Shown: positions 27,097-36,651 of the stretch, one piece after another
Layout: each line of letters begins with the position of its first letter
Position numbering within the stretch: position 1 is the stretch's first letter
DNA from: Gammaproteobacteria bacterium
GTDB lineage: Bacteria; Pseudomonadota; Gammaproteobacteria; SZUA-229
DNA: 64,000 bases
Direction: 5' to 3'
Assembly (NCBI GenBank): GCA_013041745.1
Contig: JABDRN010000026.1
Coordinates: 96,051-160,050 of the forward strand
The notes under the pieces: model-generated
Told to the model about the DNA's origin: nothing
Databases searched by the model: none
Seen by the model: only the letters and a program-made list of their open reading frames with translations
Made by a program: the position numbers and the translations under genes

Positions 27097-28113
27097 ATGA
27101 AATCAATATTCAGATTCAAGATATTAATGAGTGTGTTAATGGTGACTGCCTGTATGCAGTCAACAACAGTGATGAGTACTGCAGATGCACCGGAATGGGT
27201 GCGTAGCGAACCGGATATGTACCCTAATTTCAAATACATGTCTGCCACTGGTTCGGCATCTAAAGCAGAACAGGCAAAAGCCAGGGCCTTATCTAACCTG
27301 GCAAAGATATTTGAAGTACAGATACGAGAAGTGTCTACTACTTCGCAGGATACACAGACCAGTAAAAAAGATGGTATCGAAACGGTTGCGTCAAGTGCGA
27401 GGATCGCCAGCACCGTCAATCTAAAAACAGATAAGATGGTTCAAGGTGCGCGCATAGCAGAGCAATGGCAGAGCAGTACTGATCTGACTTATCATGCACT
27501 GGCTGTGCTGGACCGTGCCCAGGCAGGGAATAATATTCGAGGTGAGATGAGAGATCTGGATGATCAGACAGAGCATGCACTGGACCAACATGGGCGAAGA
27601 GAAGATGTGCTCCTAAAAATAGCAGATTTGCATAAAGCGAATGAGTTGCAACAGGACAGGGAGACGCTGCAGAGGACATTGAAAATAATAGACGTAAAAG
27701 GAAAGGGATCACCAGCGAGATGGCAATTGGCAGAGTTAAACGAGCAGTTGGGCCGTGAGTTGCGAGACTTACCTGTTCAAACAGCCATTCGAGTCGATGA
27801 TATCGGTGGCCTGAGTAACATCTTGCAGGGGGCTGCGGCAAATGCGGGGTTTAATGTTGGAGGCTCAGGTTACCAGTTAGCAGCTAGCCTTGAAAAACAA
27901 CAGCCGATCGATCAGGGAGACTGGCACTGGTTGCGAGCGACATTAAAGATCGAACTCATCGCACAGGATGGTGTTACCGTTATCGGTTATCAGTCATGGC
28001 CGCTAAAAGTTTCAGCCAGCAATCCATCACAACTTGATGCGCGCATGTTGAAAGAAGTTGACAAGAAGCTTAAGAATGAGCTGTTAAATAGCGTTCTCCA
28101 ATTTGCAACATAG
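27097..28113 (+). CDS. LPP20-family lipoprotein
   Basis: A 338-residue lipoprotein with lipobox VTAC near residue 19. An LPP20 domain follows, beginning at PEWVRSEPDMY and including the conserved SKAEQAKARALSNLAKIFEVQ helix and the region up to YHALAVLDRAQAG. The C-terminal half (about 185-335) resembles a second alpha/beta domain. AAGGTG lies upstream of the ATG. It closes the lpoB-COG3014-LPP20 series. Related proteins occur in the Helicobacter and Vibrio envelope; no enzymatic role is known. Confidence 0.83.
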   Translation: MKSIFRFKILMSVLMVTACMQSTTVMSTADAPEWVRSEPDMYPNFKYMSATGSASKAEQAKARALSNLAKIFEVQIREVSTTSQDTQTSKKDGIETVASSARIASTVNLKTDKMVQGARIAEQWQSSTDLTYHALAVLDRAQAGNNIRGEMRDLDDQTEHALDQHGRREDVLLKIADLHKANELQQDRETLQRTLKIIDVKGKGSPARWQLAELNEQLGRELRDLPVQTAIRVDDIGGLSNILQGAAANAGFNVGGSGYQLAASLEKQQPIDQGDWHWLRATLKIELIAQDGVTVIGYQSWPLKVSASNPSQLDARMLKEVDKKLKNELLNSVLQFAT

Positions 28114-28496
28114 TATCAAATCATTATTATCTGAAAGAGCGCCGATTAATATATTAAGCGATTATCTGGAAATGATTGCTGTATCTGCCTCGTTTTCCGT
28201 GCTAGAAAAGGTTTGGTGACCGTCTTCTCTGGACTTAGAGAATCGGGTTTTTCTAGGAGATATGTCAAAAGATCTATAATTACATGGATTAGTTCTACGT
28301 ATTGATGTAGGTAAACTATGTGTGATCATTCAAGCATTTTTCCCATGTGCCAAAAAGCGTACAGCACGCCATACTCTTGTAAGCTTACTTCCGTTTTTTT
28401 TAGACTGCTTTTGGATTATGAGGCCGGTCATGTCTATAGATCGAAACATGATCTATCGAATAACGCTACCTGCAATTGCTGTTAACAGTCGCTCCA
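28114..28496 (+). other. Intergenic region before the GGDEF gene
   Basis: This 383-bp gap contains a short ORF in the track (28322-28588) that overlaps the next gene, lacks a ribosome site and looks spurious. I see only weak dyads such as TCTCT/AGAGA near 28229. I found no terminator with a T run and no recognisable riboswitch. Confidence 0.4.
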
Positions 28497-30152
28497 ATGA
28501 ATGCAAAGAAAAGCTTATATTGGCACTTTTTGAGCATTATCATACCTCTTATCGTATTCGTATTTATCGTATTGATCGGTGTTTATGAGTGGTTGAATTA
28601 CAATAACGATAAAGCAGCACTGGTCAATAAGCTAGAGAGTCTGACTTCAGCATATTCGTTACTACTGGCCGAACCTGTTGCCAATGGTAATGTTAAGTAT
28701 ATTAAGCTTTATAACACTTCTTTGATCGCAGACTCTGATGTTGCATTTGTCGTTATCAAGAATCAAGAGGGCGTAGTACTGGAACAGTATGGTGAAATCA
28801 AGGGTGATCCTTCACTGCAACGTTCGGTAGCAATTAACTATTCTCCCGATGCCAGTATAAGTAAAGTCGGAGAGTTCGTTATTGGACTTTCGACAAAAAA
28901 TGTTGTCAGCCAGCTTTTTGATCGGGTCAAGTATGAATTTATCTTGCTGGTTTCACTGGTTGCGATAGTGCTGTTCGCTGTAAGACGTGCTTATATCGAA
29001 ACTATAGGTAATCCACTTGATGCATTGATGTCGTCGATAGAGTACTTTAAAAGTCACCGTGTGCACCATGATGTTGAATATCAACAGGATGACGATCTGG
29101 GCGCTGTTATAAGGCGCTTCAACGAGATGCAGGTGCATCAGCTCGCAATCCAGCAAGAGTTGAAGAAACAGTACTTTTCCCTTGAAAATATAATCGAAGA
29201 GCGTACTCAGGAGCTGCAGGATGAGTTAGATAAACATGCCGAGACCTCGTCGATGTTGTATAACGAAAAACAGCGTGCGCAGATCACAATCAATTCTATT
29301 TCCGATTCTGTTATTACCACGGATGAGAATGGCTTGATCGAATTCATGAATCCTGCCGCATACAAGCTGCTTGATTATAAGAAAGGTTTTGTTGACGAGC
29401 GATATTTCTCAGAAATCTTCAAGCTGCTCAGCATAGATTCAAGAGAGCCTGTCAAGGATCTGGTGGCATGGTGTCTCGAATCTGAAAATAAAAGTTGTCC
29501 GCCCATCGAATTCTATTTGAAGGTTGATTCCGGCAAGGAGTATATCGTAGAAGCGATATTATCAGGCCTGTTTGATAATAAAGGCAGGTCGACTGGTGTG
29601 GTCGTATTGATACGTGATATTACAGCATCGAAAAAACGCAGCAATGAGCTCTCCTATCTCGCGCATCATGATATGTTGACTGGGCTCGTTAATCGTCGAG
29701 AGTTCGAGTCGCAAATGGAGGGATTGCTGGAAGATTCTCGCTTAAACGTATGCCAGCATGTTATGTTTTATCTTGATCTTGATCACTTTAAAACCATCAA
29801 TGATGAATGCGGGCATGCGGCGGGCGATAAGGTATTAAAGCTGCTCGCCGAGGAATTTAAGAATCATCTGCGAAAAGACGATTGTGTTGGTCGCCTCGGT
29901 GGCGATGAGTTTGGCGTTTTACTGGTTCACTGTAATGTGAAAAGTGCAAAGATCGTAGCTGAGAAAATGCGCCAGGATATCGATGATTTTGAGTTTGAAT
30001 GGGAGGGTAAGCATTTCAAGCTTGGTCTGAGTATTGGTGTTGTAGCCATAACGAAGCATGCCGATTCTATAGAGAGCCTCATGGAACAGGCTGATACCAG
30101 CTGTTATATAGCCAAGCAAAAAGGGCGAAACCAGATACACTTGCACAGTTGA
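28497..30152 (+). CDS. Membrane PAS-GGDEF diguanylate cyclase
   Basis: Makes the second messenger cyclic di-GMP. The protein has a TM helix at about residues 10-30 (SIIIPLIVFVFIVLIGVYEW), a periplasmic sensor segment to about 145, a second TM helix, a HAMP-like linker, a coiled coil, a PAS domain near 270-385 and a GGDEF domain near 390-550. The active site reads RLGGDEFGVLL. RKDD lies five residues before it, a complete RxxD inhibitory site, so product feedback is expected. The ORF starts at a TTG at 28476; I prefer the ATG at 28497 (MNAKKSLYWHF), although neither has a strong ribosome site. The input signal is unknown. Confidence 0.9.
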   Translation: MNAKKSLYWHFLSIIIPLIVFVFIVLIGVYEWLNYNNDKAALVNKLESLTSAYSLLLAEPVANGNVKYIKLYNTSLIADSDVAFVVIKNQEGVVLEQYGEIKGDPSLQRSVAINYSPDASISKVGEFVIGLSTKNVVSQLFDRVKYEFILLVSLVAIVLFAVRRAYIETIGNPLDALMSSIEYFKSHRVHHDVEYQQDDDLGAVIRRFNEMQVHQLAIQQELKKQYFSLENIIEERTQELQDELDKHAETSSMLYNEKQRAQITINSISDSVITTDENGLIEFMNPAAYKLLDYKKGFVDERYFSEIFKLLSIDSREPVKDLVAWCLESENKSCPPIEFYLKVDSGKEYIVEAILSGLFDNKGRSTGVVVLIRDITASKKRSNELSYLAHHDMLTGLVNRREFESQMEGLLEDSRLNVCQHVMFYLDLDHFKTINDECGHAAGDKVLKLLAEEFKNHLRKDDCVGRLGGDEFGVLLVHCNVKSAKIVAEKMRQDIDDFEFEWEGKHFKLGLSIGVVAITKHADSIESLMEQADTSCYIAKQKGRNQIHLHS

Positions 30153-30458
30153 CTGCCATTGGCGTATAAAATAAGTGGTTATTTGTAGCTTGATTCAGGG
30201 GCAGGTGGAACCTGTTCAGGGCTGTTGTATCAGGTTCTTGTATTGTAAGATTATACCCATATGTTCTAGTAGTGTTTGAAGCTATATTTTAAATATATTT
30301 AACTGTAGCCAGGGAACAGCACTGTCGATTTCGGGTCGAAGTGGTCCTGCTAGAAGATTTTTCGAATTTGTAAATAAACCAAGCTGAAATTTATTATTGA
30401 TAAAAATGATTCCTGATTTAGAAAAATTATTAAGTTTGTCCTACACTGAAGGTGAGGC
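30153..30458. other. Intergenic region between the GGDEF gene and clpS
   Basis: This 306-bp AT-rich stretch has no supported ORF, no terminator with a T run and no recognisable RNA. It must contain the clpS promoter, but I could not pick one with confidence. Confidence 0.4.
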
Positions 30459-30836
30459 ATGAGTGTTTACCAGAGCCATGATTTTACCGATAGATGTATC
30501 ATTGCTAGCAATGCTGGTGATGATGACTGGGAACATGACTATGATGGCGGGCTTGCTGTTGAAGAAGATAAACCGAAGTTACAGCCGCCAAAACAATACA
30601 AAGTCATCGTAAATAATGATGACTACACGCCGATGGAATTTGTTGTACAGGTGTTGATGATGTTCTTTGCTATGGATAATGCAAAAGCGACACGTGTGAT
30701 GATGTCAGTCCACACAAAGGGTAGAGGTGTTTGCGGTACGTTTAGTCATGAGATCGCCGAGACCAAGGTTGATCAGGTAAATGAGTATTCACGAATTAAC
30801 CAGCACCCTTTGATGTGCACCATGGAAGAGGCCTGA
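30459..30836 (+). CDS. clpS: ATP-dependent Clp protease adaptor ClpS
   Basis: Delivers N-degron substrates to ClpAP. The core shows [16 protein letters not shown] (N-end-rule binding pocket) and [17 protein letters not shown]. The 125-residue protein has a longer acidic N-terminal tail than E. coli ClpS. AAGGTGAGG is the ribosome site. It lies 55 bp upstream of clpA, the standard order. Confidence 0.96.
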   Translation: MSVYQSHDFTDRCIIASNAGDDDWEHDYDGGLAVEEDKPKLQPPKQYKVIVNNDDYTPMEFVVQVLMMFFAMDNAKATRVMMSVHTKGRGVCGTFSHEIAETKVDQVNEYSRINQHPLMCTMEEA

Positions 30837-30891
30837 CTATTGCAATTTATATTAGGTAAACTTTTTTAATGGTAACGTGTAAGGTAACGCC

Positions 30892-33153
30892 ATGTTGAGT
30901 AAAGAACTTGAAGCATCGTTAAATAATGCATTTAATGAGGCAAGAGAAAAAAGGCATGAATATATAACAGTAGAGCATCTGCTGCTTTCTCTGTTAGATA
31001 ATAATAGTGCCAGTGTCGTATTACAGGCCTGTGGCACTGACCTTAATCTACTCAGTGTCGAACTCAAAGAATATCTGGACAACAACACGCCTGTATTTGG
31101 TGATGTTGTCGGTGGCGAAGTACAACCTACTCTAGGCTTTCAACGTGTGCTGCAGCGTGCTGTATTCCATGTTCAGTCCTCCGGCAAAAAAGAAGTGGTC
31201 GGCGCGAATGTGCTTGTTGCTATGTTTGGTGAGCAGGAGTCACAGGCTGTTTATCTATTGAATCAACAAAATGTTAACCGTCTGGATGTGGTGAACTATA
31301 TCTCTCATGGCATCACAAAAGTGCCAAATGATACTGAGAAACTCGAAGATCATTCTGATCAGAGTGCTGGGCAGGATGCTGAAGCCCAACCACTGGAAAA
31401 TTTCACTACCAATTTAAATCAGCGTGCCATGCAAGGCCTGATCGATCCATTGATCGGCCGTGAGCACGAAGTTGAGAGGACGGTACAGATTTTATGTCGT
31501 CGTCGAAAGAATAACCCCTTGCTTGTCGGTGAAGCTGGTGTCGGTAAAACGGCTTTGGCTGAAGGCCTTGCTAAACGCATCGTTGACAAAGAAGTACCGG
31601 ATGTATTGCTAGATAGCACTATCTTCTCACTTGATCTGGGCTCTCTGGTCGCAGGTACCAAGTACCGTGGTGATTTTGAGAAACGTCTAAAAGGCGTGCT
31701 AAAGCAGTTAAAGCAGCGCCCAGGAGCCGTTCTCTTTATCGACGAGATCCATACCATAATCGGGGCGGGTTCTGCCTCTGGCGGCGTCATGGATGCCTCT
31801 AACCTGATCAAACCGATGCTGGCGAATGGGGAGCTCAAATGTATCGGCTCAACCACCTATGCAGAGTTTAGAAGCGTGTTTGAAAAAGACCATGCACTCG
31901 CTCGTCGCTTTCAGAAAATAGACATCGAAGAGCCTAATGTAGATGAAGCAGTGGAGATATTAAAAGGTCTGAAAACACGTTTTGAAGAACATCATGATGT
32001 CAAATATAGCAATAACGCCTTGCGTGCTGCGGTGGAGCTTTCTCAGCGTTATATCATGGACCGCTTTCTTCCAGACAAGGCCATAGACGTCATCGACGAG
32101 GCCGGTGCACAGAGGCAGTTACAGGCAAGCGCTGGCAAATCCAATAAAAATTCGATCAACGTGCATGATATAGAGAATATTATTGCCAAGATCGCGCGTA
32201 TCCCTGCGAAGACAGTTTCTACGTCGGATACTGACGCATTGAAGAACCTCGAACGTGATCTAAAGCTTGTGGTATTTGGACAGGATGATGCCATCGATAC
32301 ACTGACCACTGCGATTCGCATGTCAAGGTCTGGCCTGGGTGAACCGGAAAAACCGATAGGATCTTTCCTCTTTGCCGGTCCTACCGGTGTCGGTAAGACC
32401 GAAGTCAGCAAACAGCTTGCCAGTATCATGGGAGTTGAGCTGTTACGCTTTGATATGTCGGAATATATGGAGCGTCATACCGTGTCGCGTCTCATCGGTG
32501 CGCCGCCAGGCTATGTCGGTTTTGATGATGGGGGTCTGTTGACAGAGGCCGTCAATAAACATCCGCACTGTGTCTTGCTGCTTGATGAGATCGAAAAAGC
32601 GCATCCGGAAGTATTTAATATCCTGTTGCAGATAATGGATCACGGTACATTGACAGACAGTAATGGACGCAAGACTGATTTCCGTAATGTCATCCTGGTC
32701 ATGACCAGTAATGCCGGTGCACAGTTGATGTCTCGCCGATCAATGGGATTCACCGAGCAGCAGAACGAACTCGATGGTATGGAAGAAATCAAGAAGATGT
32801 TTACGCCAGAGTTCAGAAATCGTCTGGATTCGATCGTCAACTTTGGACCCTTGGACGCACACACTCTGTCTAATGTGGTTGACAAGTTCCTGGTCGCCCT
32901 TGAGCTGCAACTCAATGAGAAAAAGGTTACTATCAATGTCGATAAAGCGGCTCGTGAGTTGCTGGCTGTAAGAGGTTATGATCCCAAGATGGGGGCAAGG
33001 CCGATGGCTCGCATCATACAGGAACTGCTGAAGAAGCCACTGGCGAACGATCTCCTGTTCGGAGATTTAAGTAAAGGCGGCCATGTAGATGTAACGGTGT
33101 CTGATGACAATGAACTGGCTATAAATATTGCAGCGGAGACAGTAAAAGCCTGA
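30892..33153 (+). CDS. clpA: Clp protease ATPase subunit ClpA
   Basis: The unfoldase of the ClpAP protease. It has an N-terminal Clp repeat domain (about 1-145) that binds ClpS, and two AAA+ modules: Walker A GEAGVGKT near residue 215 and GPTGVGKT near 493, with VLFIDEIHTI and VLLLDEIEKA as Walker B. The short loop that docks on ClpP reads MGF where E. coli has IGL. The length of 753 residues is normal. clpP is not in the window. The clpSA/infA convergence is conserved in gammaproteobacteria. Confidence 0.97.
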   Translation: MLSKELEASLNNAFNEAREKRHEYITVEHLLLSLLDNNSASVVLQACGTDLNLLSVELKEYLDNNTPVFGDVVGGEVQPTLGFQRVLQRAVFHVQSSGKKEVVGANVLVAMFGEQESQAVYLLNQQNVNRLDVVNYISHGITKVPNDTEKLEDHSDQSAGQDAEAQPLENFTTNLNQRAMQGLIDPLIGREHEVERTVQILCRRRKNNPLLVGEAGVGKTALAEGLAKRIVDKEVPDVLLDSTIFSLDLGSLVAGTKYRGDFEKRLKGVLKQLKQRPGAVLFIDEIHTIIGAGSASGGVMDASNLIKPMLANGELKCIGSTTYAEFRSVFEKDHALARRFQKIDIEEPNVDEAVEILKGLKTRFEEHHDVKYSNNALRAAVELSQRYIMDRFLPDKAIDVIDEAGAQRQLQASAGKSNKNSINVHDIENIIAKIARIPAKTVSTSDTDALKNLERDLKLVVFGQDDAIDTLTTAIRMSRSGLGEPEKPIGSFLFAGPTGVGKTEVSKQLASIMGVELLRFDMSEYMERHTVSRLIGAPPGYVGFDDGGLLTEAVNKHPHCVLLLDEIEKAHPEVFNILLQIMDHGTLTDSNGRKTDFRNVILVMTSNAGAQLMSRRSMGFTEQQNELDGMEEIKKMFTPEFRNRLDSIVNFGPLDAHTLSNVVDKFLVALELQLNEKKVTINVDKAARELLAVRGYDPKMGARPMARIIQELLKKPLANDLLFGDLSKGGHVDVTVSDDNELAINIAAETVKA

Positions 33154-33207
33154 TTTGAAACGCTGTTTGCTATACAGACAGCCAAAAACATAGAAGCTAT
33201 AAACTAG

Positions 33208-33241
33208 AAAGGCCGCTGATAAAAATTCAGCGGCCTTTTTT
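33208..33241. terminator. Bidirectional terminator between clpA and infA
   Basis: AAAGGCCGCTGA and TCAGCGGCCTTT form a 12-bp stem with a 7-nt loop, bordered by A and T runs. It lies between convergent genes and should serve both. Confidence 0.92.
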
Positions 33242-33249
33242 ATTGAAAT

Positions 33250-33468
33250 TTATTTGGCGCGGTAAACGATACGGCCTTTTTCAAGATCGTATGGGGTGAG
33301 TTCAACAGTTACTGCATCGCCAGTCATGATACGTATGTAATGCTTACGCATTTTTCCAGAGATGTGAGCTATTACTGTGTGTCCGTTTTCCAGTTCTACT
33401 CGGAACATGGTGTTAGGCAGGGTTTCTGTTACCGTGCCTTCCATCTGTATTGCTTCTTCTTTAGCCAT
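33250..33468 (-). CDS. infA: Translation initiation factor IF-1
   Basis: The 72-residue S1/OB-fold protein [13 protein letters not shown]...[11 protein letters not shown] is unmistakable. It binds the ribosomal A site during initiation. It is monocistronic and faces clpA. The ribosome site is weak (AAGAAA-like). Confidence 0.97.
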   Translation of the reverse strand: MAKEEAIQMEGTVTETLPNTMFRVELENGHTVIAHISGKMRKHYIRIMTGDAVTVELTPYDLEKGRIVYRAK

Positions 33469-33617
33469 ATAAAATTTTCTTGTTAAGTAAAAATAAAGTA
33501 AGCAGAATGATTCTAGAAAAAATTAAACAGGGTGAACATCTGGCTGACTTTTAATAATGTTGCGCAATTATCGTTATTTCTAGCACAATCGCAAGCTATT
33601 TATCGATTTTCTGCTGA

Positions 33618-34502
33618 TTATTGTTGTGAAGGCGCTGTTTTTTCAGGTGAACTGGCCATCGCCGGGTTGCCATTCTTTGGCAGCATGAAAATCGGGTCTA
33701 TAAGTGCCTGGTTGGCGTACACCGCAAAATGCAGATGTGGCCCGGTAACACGACCGGTCTGACCGACATTGCCGATGATATCTCCCTGCTTCACGGTATC
33801 ACCGGGTTTTACTGATATCTTGCTCAAATGTGCATATAAAGTAATTATGCCCTGGCCATGATCAAGATAGACCATATTACCGCTGAAAAAGAAATCACCA
33901 GTATCTACCACCGTGGCATCGGCTACCGCCATGACAGGCGTGCCCTCATCGGCAGCTATATCAAGCCCGCTATGCGGGCGTCTTTCCTGTTCATTGAAAA
34001 AACGTCTTAGCCCGAAGATACTGCTTATCCGACCAGTAACCGGCCAGATAAAATCTACCTTTGGATCGGTTTCACTATAAAGTTTTCTCGCCTTTTTTTT
34101 ACGCAGACTCTCGGCAGCGATACGCTCACTGTCCTGTTTGTTCGGGTTCACCTTGCGTTTGTTTTTGATAGTCAGGTGCTGCTCATCATATTTTTTATAC
34201 TCGACAGTAACGCTGGTATTAAGGCTAAGTCCATCGGCTCGGCGAATTGAAAACTCATAATTGCCGGGCTTTTTGGATAGCCCGATTCCTGCCATCGCCA
34301 CCCAGCTGTCCTTATAGGGAAATACGGCGATACGTTTATTGTCAAAATAAACCTTGGTTCCATGTTTGTAGTCGGGCAGTTGTAGCAATGCTATGCCGCC
34401 GGGTACCAGCGCCTGTTCTGGTAGGGCATGTAGGTAACTGCCGTAAAAAAAGATCACTGCGCTAAACAATATGCGTCTGAGAGAATGTAGGTACTTGATC
34501 AT
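33618..34502 (-). CDS. M23 (LytM-type) murein endopeptidase
   Basis: A secreted peptidoglycan peptidase of 294 residues. It has a signal peptide (LFSAVIFFYGSYLHA), an N-terminal beta domain (about 30-115), a basic linker (KKKARKLY) and a C-terminal M23 domain. All zinc-site motifs are present: RRPHSGLDIAAD (HxxxD), LYAHLS and GPHLHFAVY. This contrasts with the degenerate NlpD domain at 7.5 kb, so this one should be catalytic. It probably cuts peptide crosslinks; the exact bond is unknown. It is divergent from the aminotransferase gene. Confidence 0.9.
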   Translation of the reverse strand: MIKYLHSLRRILFSAVIFFYGSYLHALPEQALVPGGIALLQLPDYKHGTKVYFDNKRIAVFPYKDSWVAMAGIGLSKKPGNYEFSIRRADGLSLNTSVTVEYKKYDEQHLTIKNKRKVNPNKQDSERIAAESLRKKKARKLYSETDPKVDFIWPVTGRISSIFGLRRFFNEQERRPHSGLDIAADEGTPVMAVADATVVDTGDFFFSGNMVYLDHGQGIITLYAHLSKISVKPGDTVKQGDIIGNVGQTGRVTGPHLHFAVYANQALIDPIFMLPKNGNPAMASSPEKTAPSQQ

Positions 34503-34602
34503 CTGGGTATATCACCAAAAAAATAAAAACGTATTAGCAGGTTCTCAGTGTAAAATGCGCGCAGATGGAAATCAATGCTCATAAACCGTTAGCTGCTACA
34601 AA

Positions 34603-35769
34603 ATGACCAGGCCAAAACTATCCCGGCGTGCTGAACAGCTCAATCCATTTCATGTGATGGATATCCTTGCACAGGCAAAAGCATTGAGCAGGCAGGGCAG
34701 AACTATATTTCATATGGAAGTAGGTGAACCTGATTTTGCCACGGCTGAGCCTATCATAAGCGCAGGTATTGAAGCGCTACAACAGTACAGCACTCACTAC
34801 ACTCCAGCACTTGGTTTGCCAGAACTGCGTGAGGAGATCTCAGGGTATTATGAGAGGAAGTTTTCTCTGCAGCTTGATCCGCGGCGGGTAATAATAACGC
34901 CGGGTGCTTCAGGTGCATTGCAGCTGGCAATGTTATGCCTGCTGGATGCCGGTGAAAATGTGCTGCTGGCTGACCCAGGTTACCCCTGTAACCGGAATAT
35001 CGCGCGAGTACTGGCTGCTGATGCGATCTCAGTACCGGTGAGTGCGGAAAACTACTATCAACTGGATGCCAGTTCAGCAGCACAGCACTGGAATGAGCTG
35101 ACACGTGCCGCCATGGTAGCGTCACCGTCTAATCCGACCGGCACCATACTACCGAGAGAGCAACTGGAGTCCTTGTGCCAGCTTGTCGAGAAGAAACAGG
35201 GCAGGGTCATCGTCGATGAGATATATCAGGGGCTGGTTTATGAGCAAGAGGAATACACGGCACTGCAAGTGTCTAACGAATGTTTTGTCATAAACAGTTT
35301 TTCCAAGTATTTCGGCATGACTGGCTGGCGACTTGGCTGGATGGTGGTGCCTGATTATTATGTGGATGCGATCGACCGAATCGCGCAGAATATCTTCCTG
35401 GCGCCGCCTACTGTTTCACAGGTTGCAGCACTGACCGCTCTACAGACTGAGACCCAGGTTATACTCGATGCCCGCAGGGATGAGTTCAGACAGCGCCGGG
35501 ATTTCCTATTGCCGGCATTAGAGCAGATGGGCTTCGAAGTAGCAGTCAAACCACAGGGGGCATTTTATATCTATGCTAATTGTCATCGCTTTACCGATGA
35601 TAGTTTTAGCTGGGTGAAGAGGTTACTTATCGAGCAGGGAGTGGCGGTAACACCGGGTATAGATTTTGGCAGTCATCTAGCGAATATACATTGTCGGTTT
35701 GCTTATACACAATCCCTTGAGATATTACAGCTCGCAGTTGATAAGATTGATGCTTTTGTACGTACCTGA
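34603..35769 (+). CDS. PLP-dependent class I/II aminotransferase
   Basis: A fold-type I enzyme of 388 residues. It shows the substrate-binding VGEPDFATAEP, ITPGASGALQLAM, SPSNPTGTILP, VDEIYQGLVY, the PLP lysine in FSKYFGMTGWRLGW near 235, and a C-terminal arginine in HCRFAYTQS. It is most like the aspartate/alanine aminotransferase group; the amino donor cannot be read from sequence. It precedes a DUF2797 gene by 13 bp. Confidence 0.9.
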   Translation: MTRPKLSRRAEQLNPFHVMDILAQAKALSRQGRTIFHMEVGEPDFATAEPIISAGIEALQQYSTHYTPALGLPELREEISGYYERKFSLQLDPRRVIITPGASGALQLAMLCLLDAGENVLLADPGYPCNRNIARVLAADAISVPVSAENYYQLDASSAAQHWNELTRAAMVASPSNPTGTILPREQLESLCQLVEKKQGRVIVDEIYQGLVYEQEEYTALQVSNECFVINSFSKYFGMTGWRLGWMVVPDYYVDAIDRIAQNIFLAPPTVSQVAALTALQTETQVILDARRDEFRQRRDFLLPALEQMGFEVAVKPQGAFYIYANCHRFTDDSFSWVKRLLIEQGVAVTPGIDFGSHLANIHCRFAYTQSLEILQLAVDKIDAFVRT

Positions 35770-35782
35770 TGGTAAAGCTTAG

Positions 35783-36613
35783 ATGACAATGACTGGAAAT
35801 ATATTAAAGATGCAAAGCTCACTGGGTGGCGAGGATCAAGCGGTTCAGTATCAGCTGCCTATCGGCGACAACCTGCTGCCGATGAATGAGAATATCGGCA
35901 GGACGATAAGGCTGAAATACCAGGACGAGATTAATTGCATCGCCTGTGGTCGAAAAACCAGCAAGAGTTTTGGCCAGGGACATTGTTTTCCCTGTTTTCG
36001 TAGCCTTGCTTCCTGCGATATGTGCATTATGAAACCGGAGACCTGCCATTATGCAGAGGGTACATGCAGGCAGCCAGAGTGGGGTGATGAAAACTGTTTC
36101 ATACCGCATTATGTCTACCTGGCAAATTCTTCGGGCATCAAGGTTGGAATCACCCGCGGTACGCAGGTGCCCACTCGCTGGATAGATCAGGGGGCGGCCC
36201 AGGCTTTGCCAGTATTTAAAGTGGCTAATCGACGGCAGTCAGGCCTGCTGGAAGTGGTCTTAAAGCAGCATGTTTCAGATCGAACTGACTGGCGTAAGAT
36301 GCTAAAAGCTGATGCCGAGCCGATGGATCTGAGATCGATCCGTGACAGATTGCTGGATGATTGTACGCTGCAGATTGCTGAGATAAAGAATGAACATGGC
36401 GAGGGTGACATAGAAGCTGTCGATGAGGCTGTCGTTGAGATAAAATTTCCGGTGTCCGAGTATCCGAAAAAGATAAAGTCATTGAACCTGGATAAACAGC
36501 CAGAGATCGACGGCCAATTGATGGGTATAAAAGGCCAGTACCTGATATTAGATACCGGGGTATTGAATATCCGTAAATTCTCAGGGTATAACATTCAAGT
36601 CGATTTCATATAA
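35783..36613 (+). CDS. DUF2797 domain protein with cysteine-rich motifs
   Basis: The 276-residue protein has a zinc-like cluster region (INCIACGRKTSKSF, CFPCFRSLASCDMC, then CHYAEGTC) followed by HYVYLANSSGIKVGITRGTQ, which resembles the start of a GIY-YIG-type fold. This matches DUF2797, a family of unknown function in gammaproteobacteria and actinobacteria. The cysteines suggest zinc or Fe-S binding. It lies 13 bp after the aminotransferase gene and about 38 bp before cysE, so the three may be co-transcribed. Confidence 0.82.
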   Translation: MTMTGNILKMQSSLGGEDQAVQYQLPIGDNLLPMNENIGRTIRLKYQDEINCIACGRKTSKSFGQGHCFPCFRSLASCDMCIMKPETCHYAEGTCRQPEWGDENCFIPHYVYLANSSGIKVGITRGTQVPTRWIDQGAAQALPVFKVANRRQSGLLEVVLKQHVSDRTDWRKMLKADAEPMDLRSIRDRLLDDCTLQIAEIKNEHGEGDIEAVDEAVVEIKFPVSEYPKKIKSLNLDKQPEIDGQLMGIKGQYLILDTGVLNIRKFSGYNIQVDFI

Positions 36614-36651
36614 CATAGCAACAGTGAACCAAAAGATCAGAGGGTAGTTTC

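Noticed and set aside
28322-28588. 88-residue ORF before the GGDEF gene
   Set aside because: It overlaps the start of the real gene in another frame, has no ribosome site and no recognisable feature.
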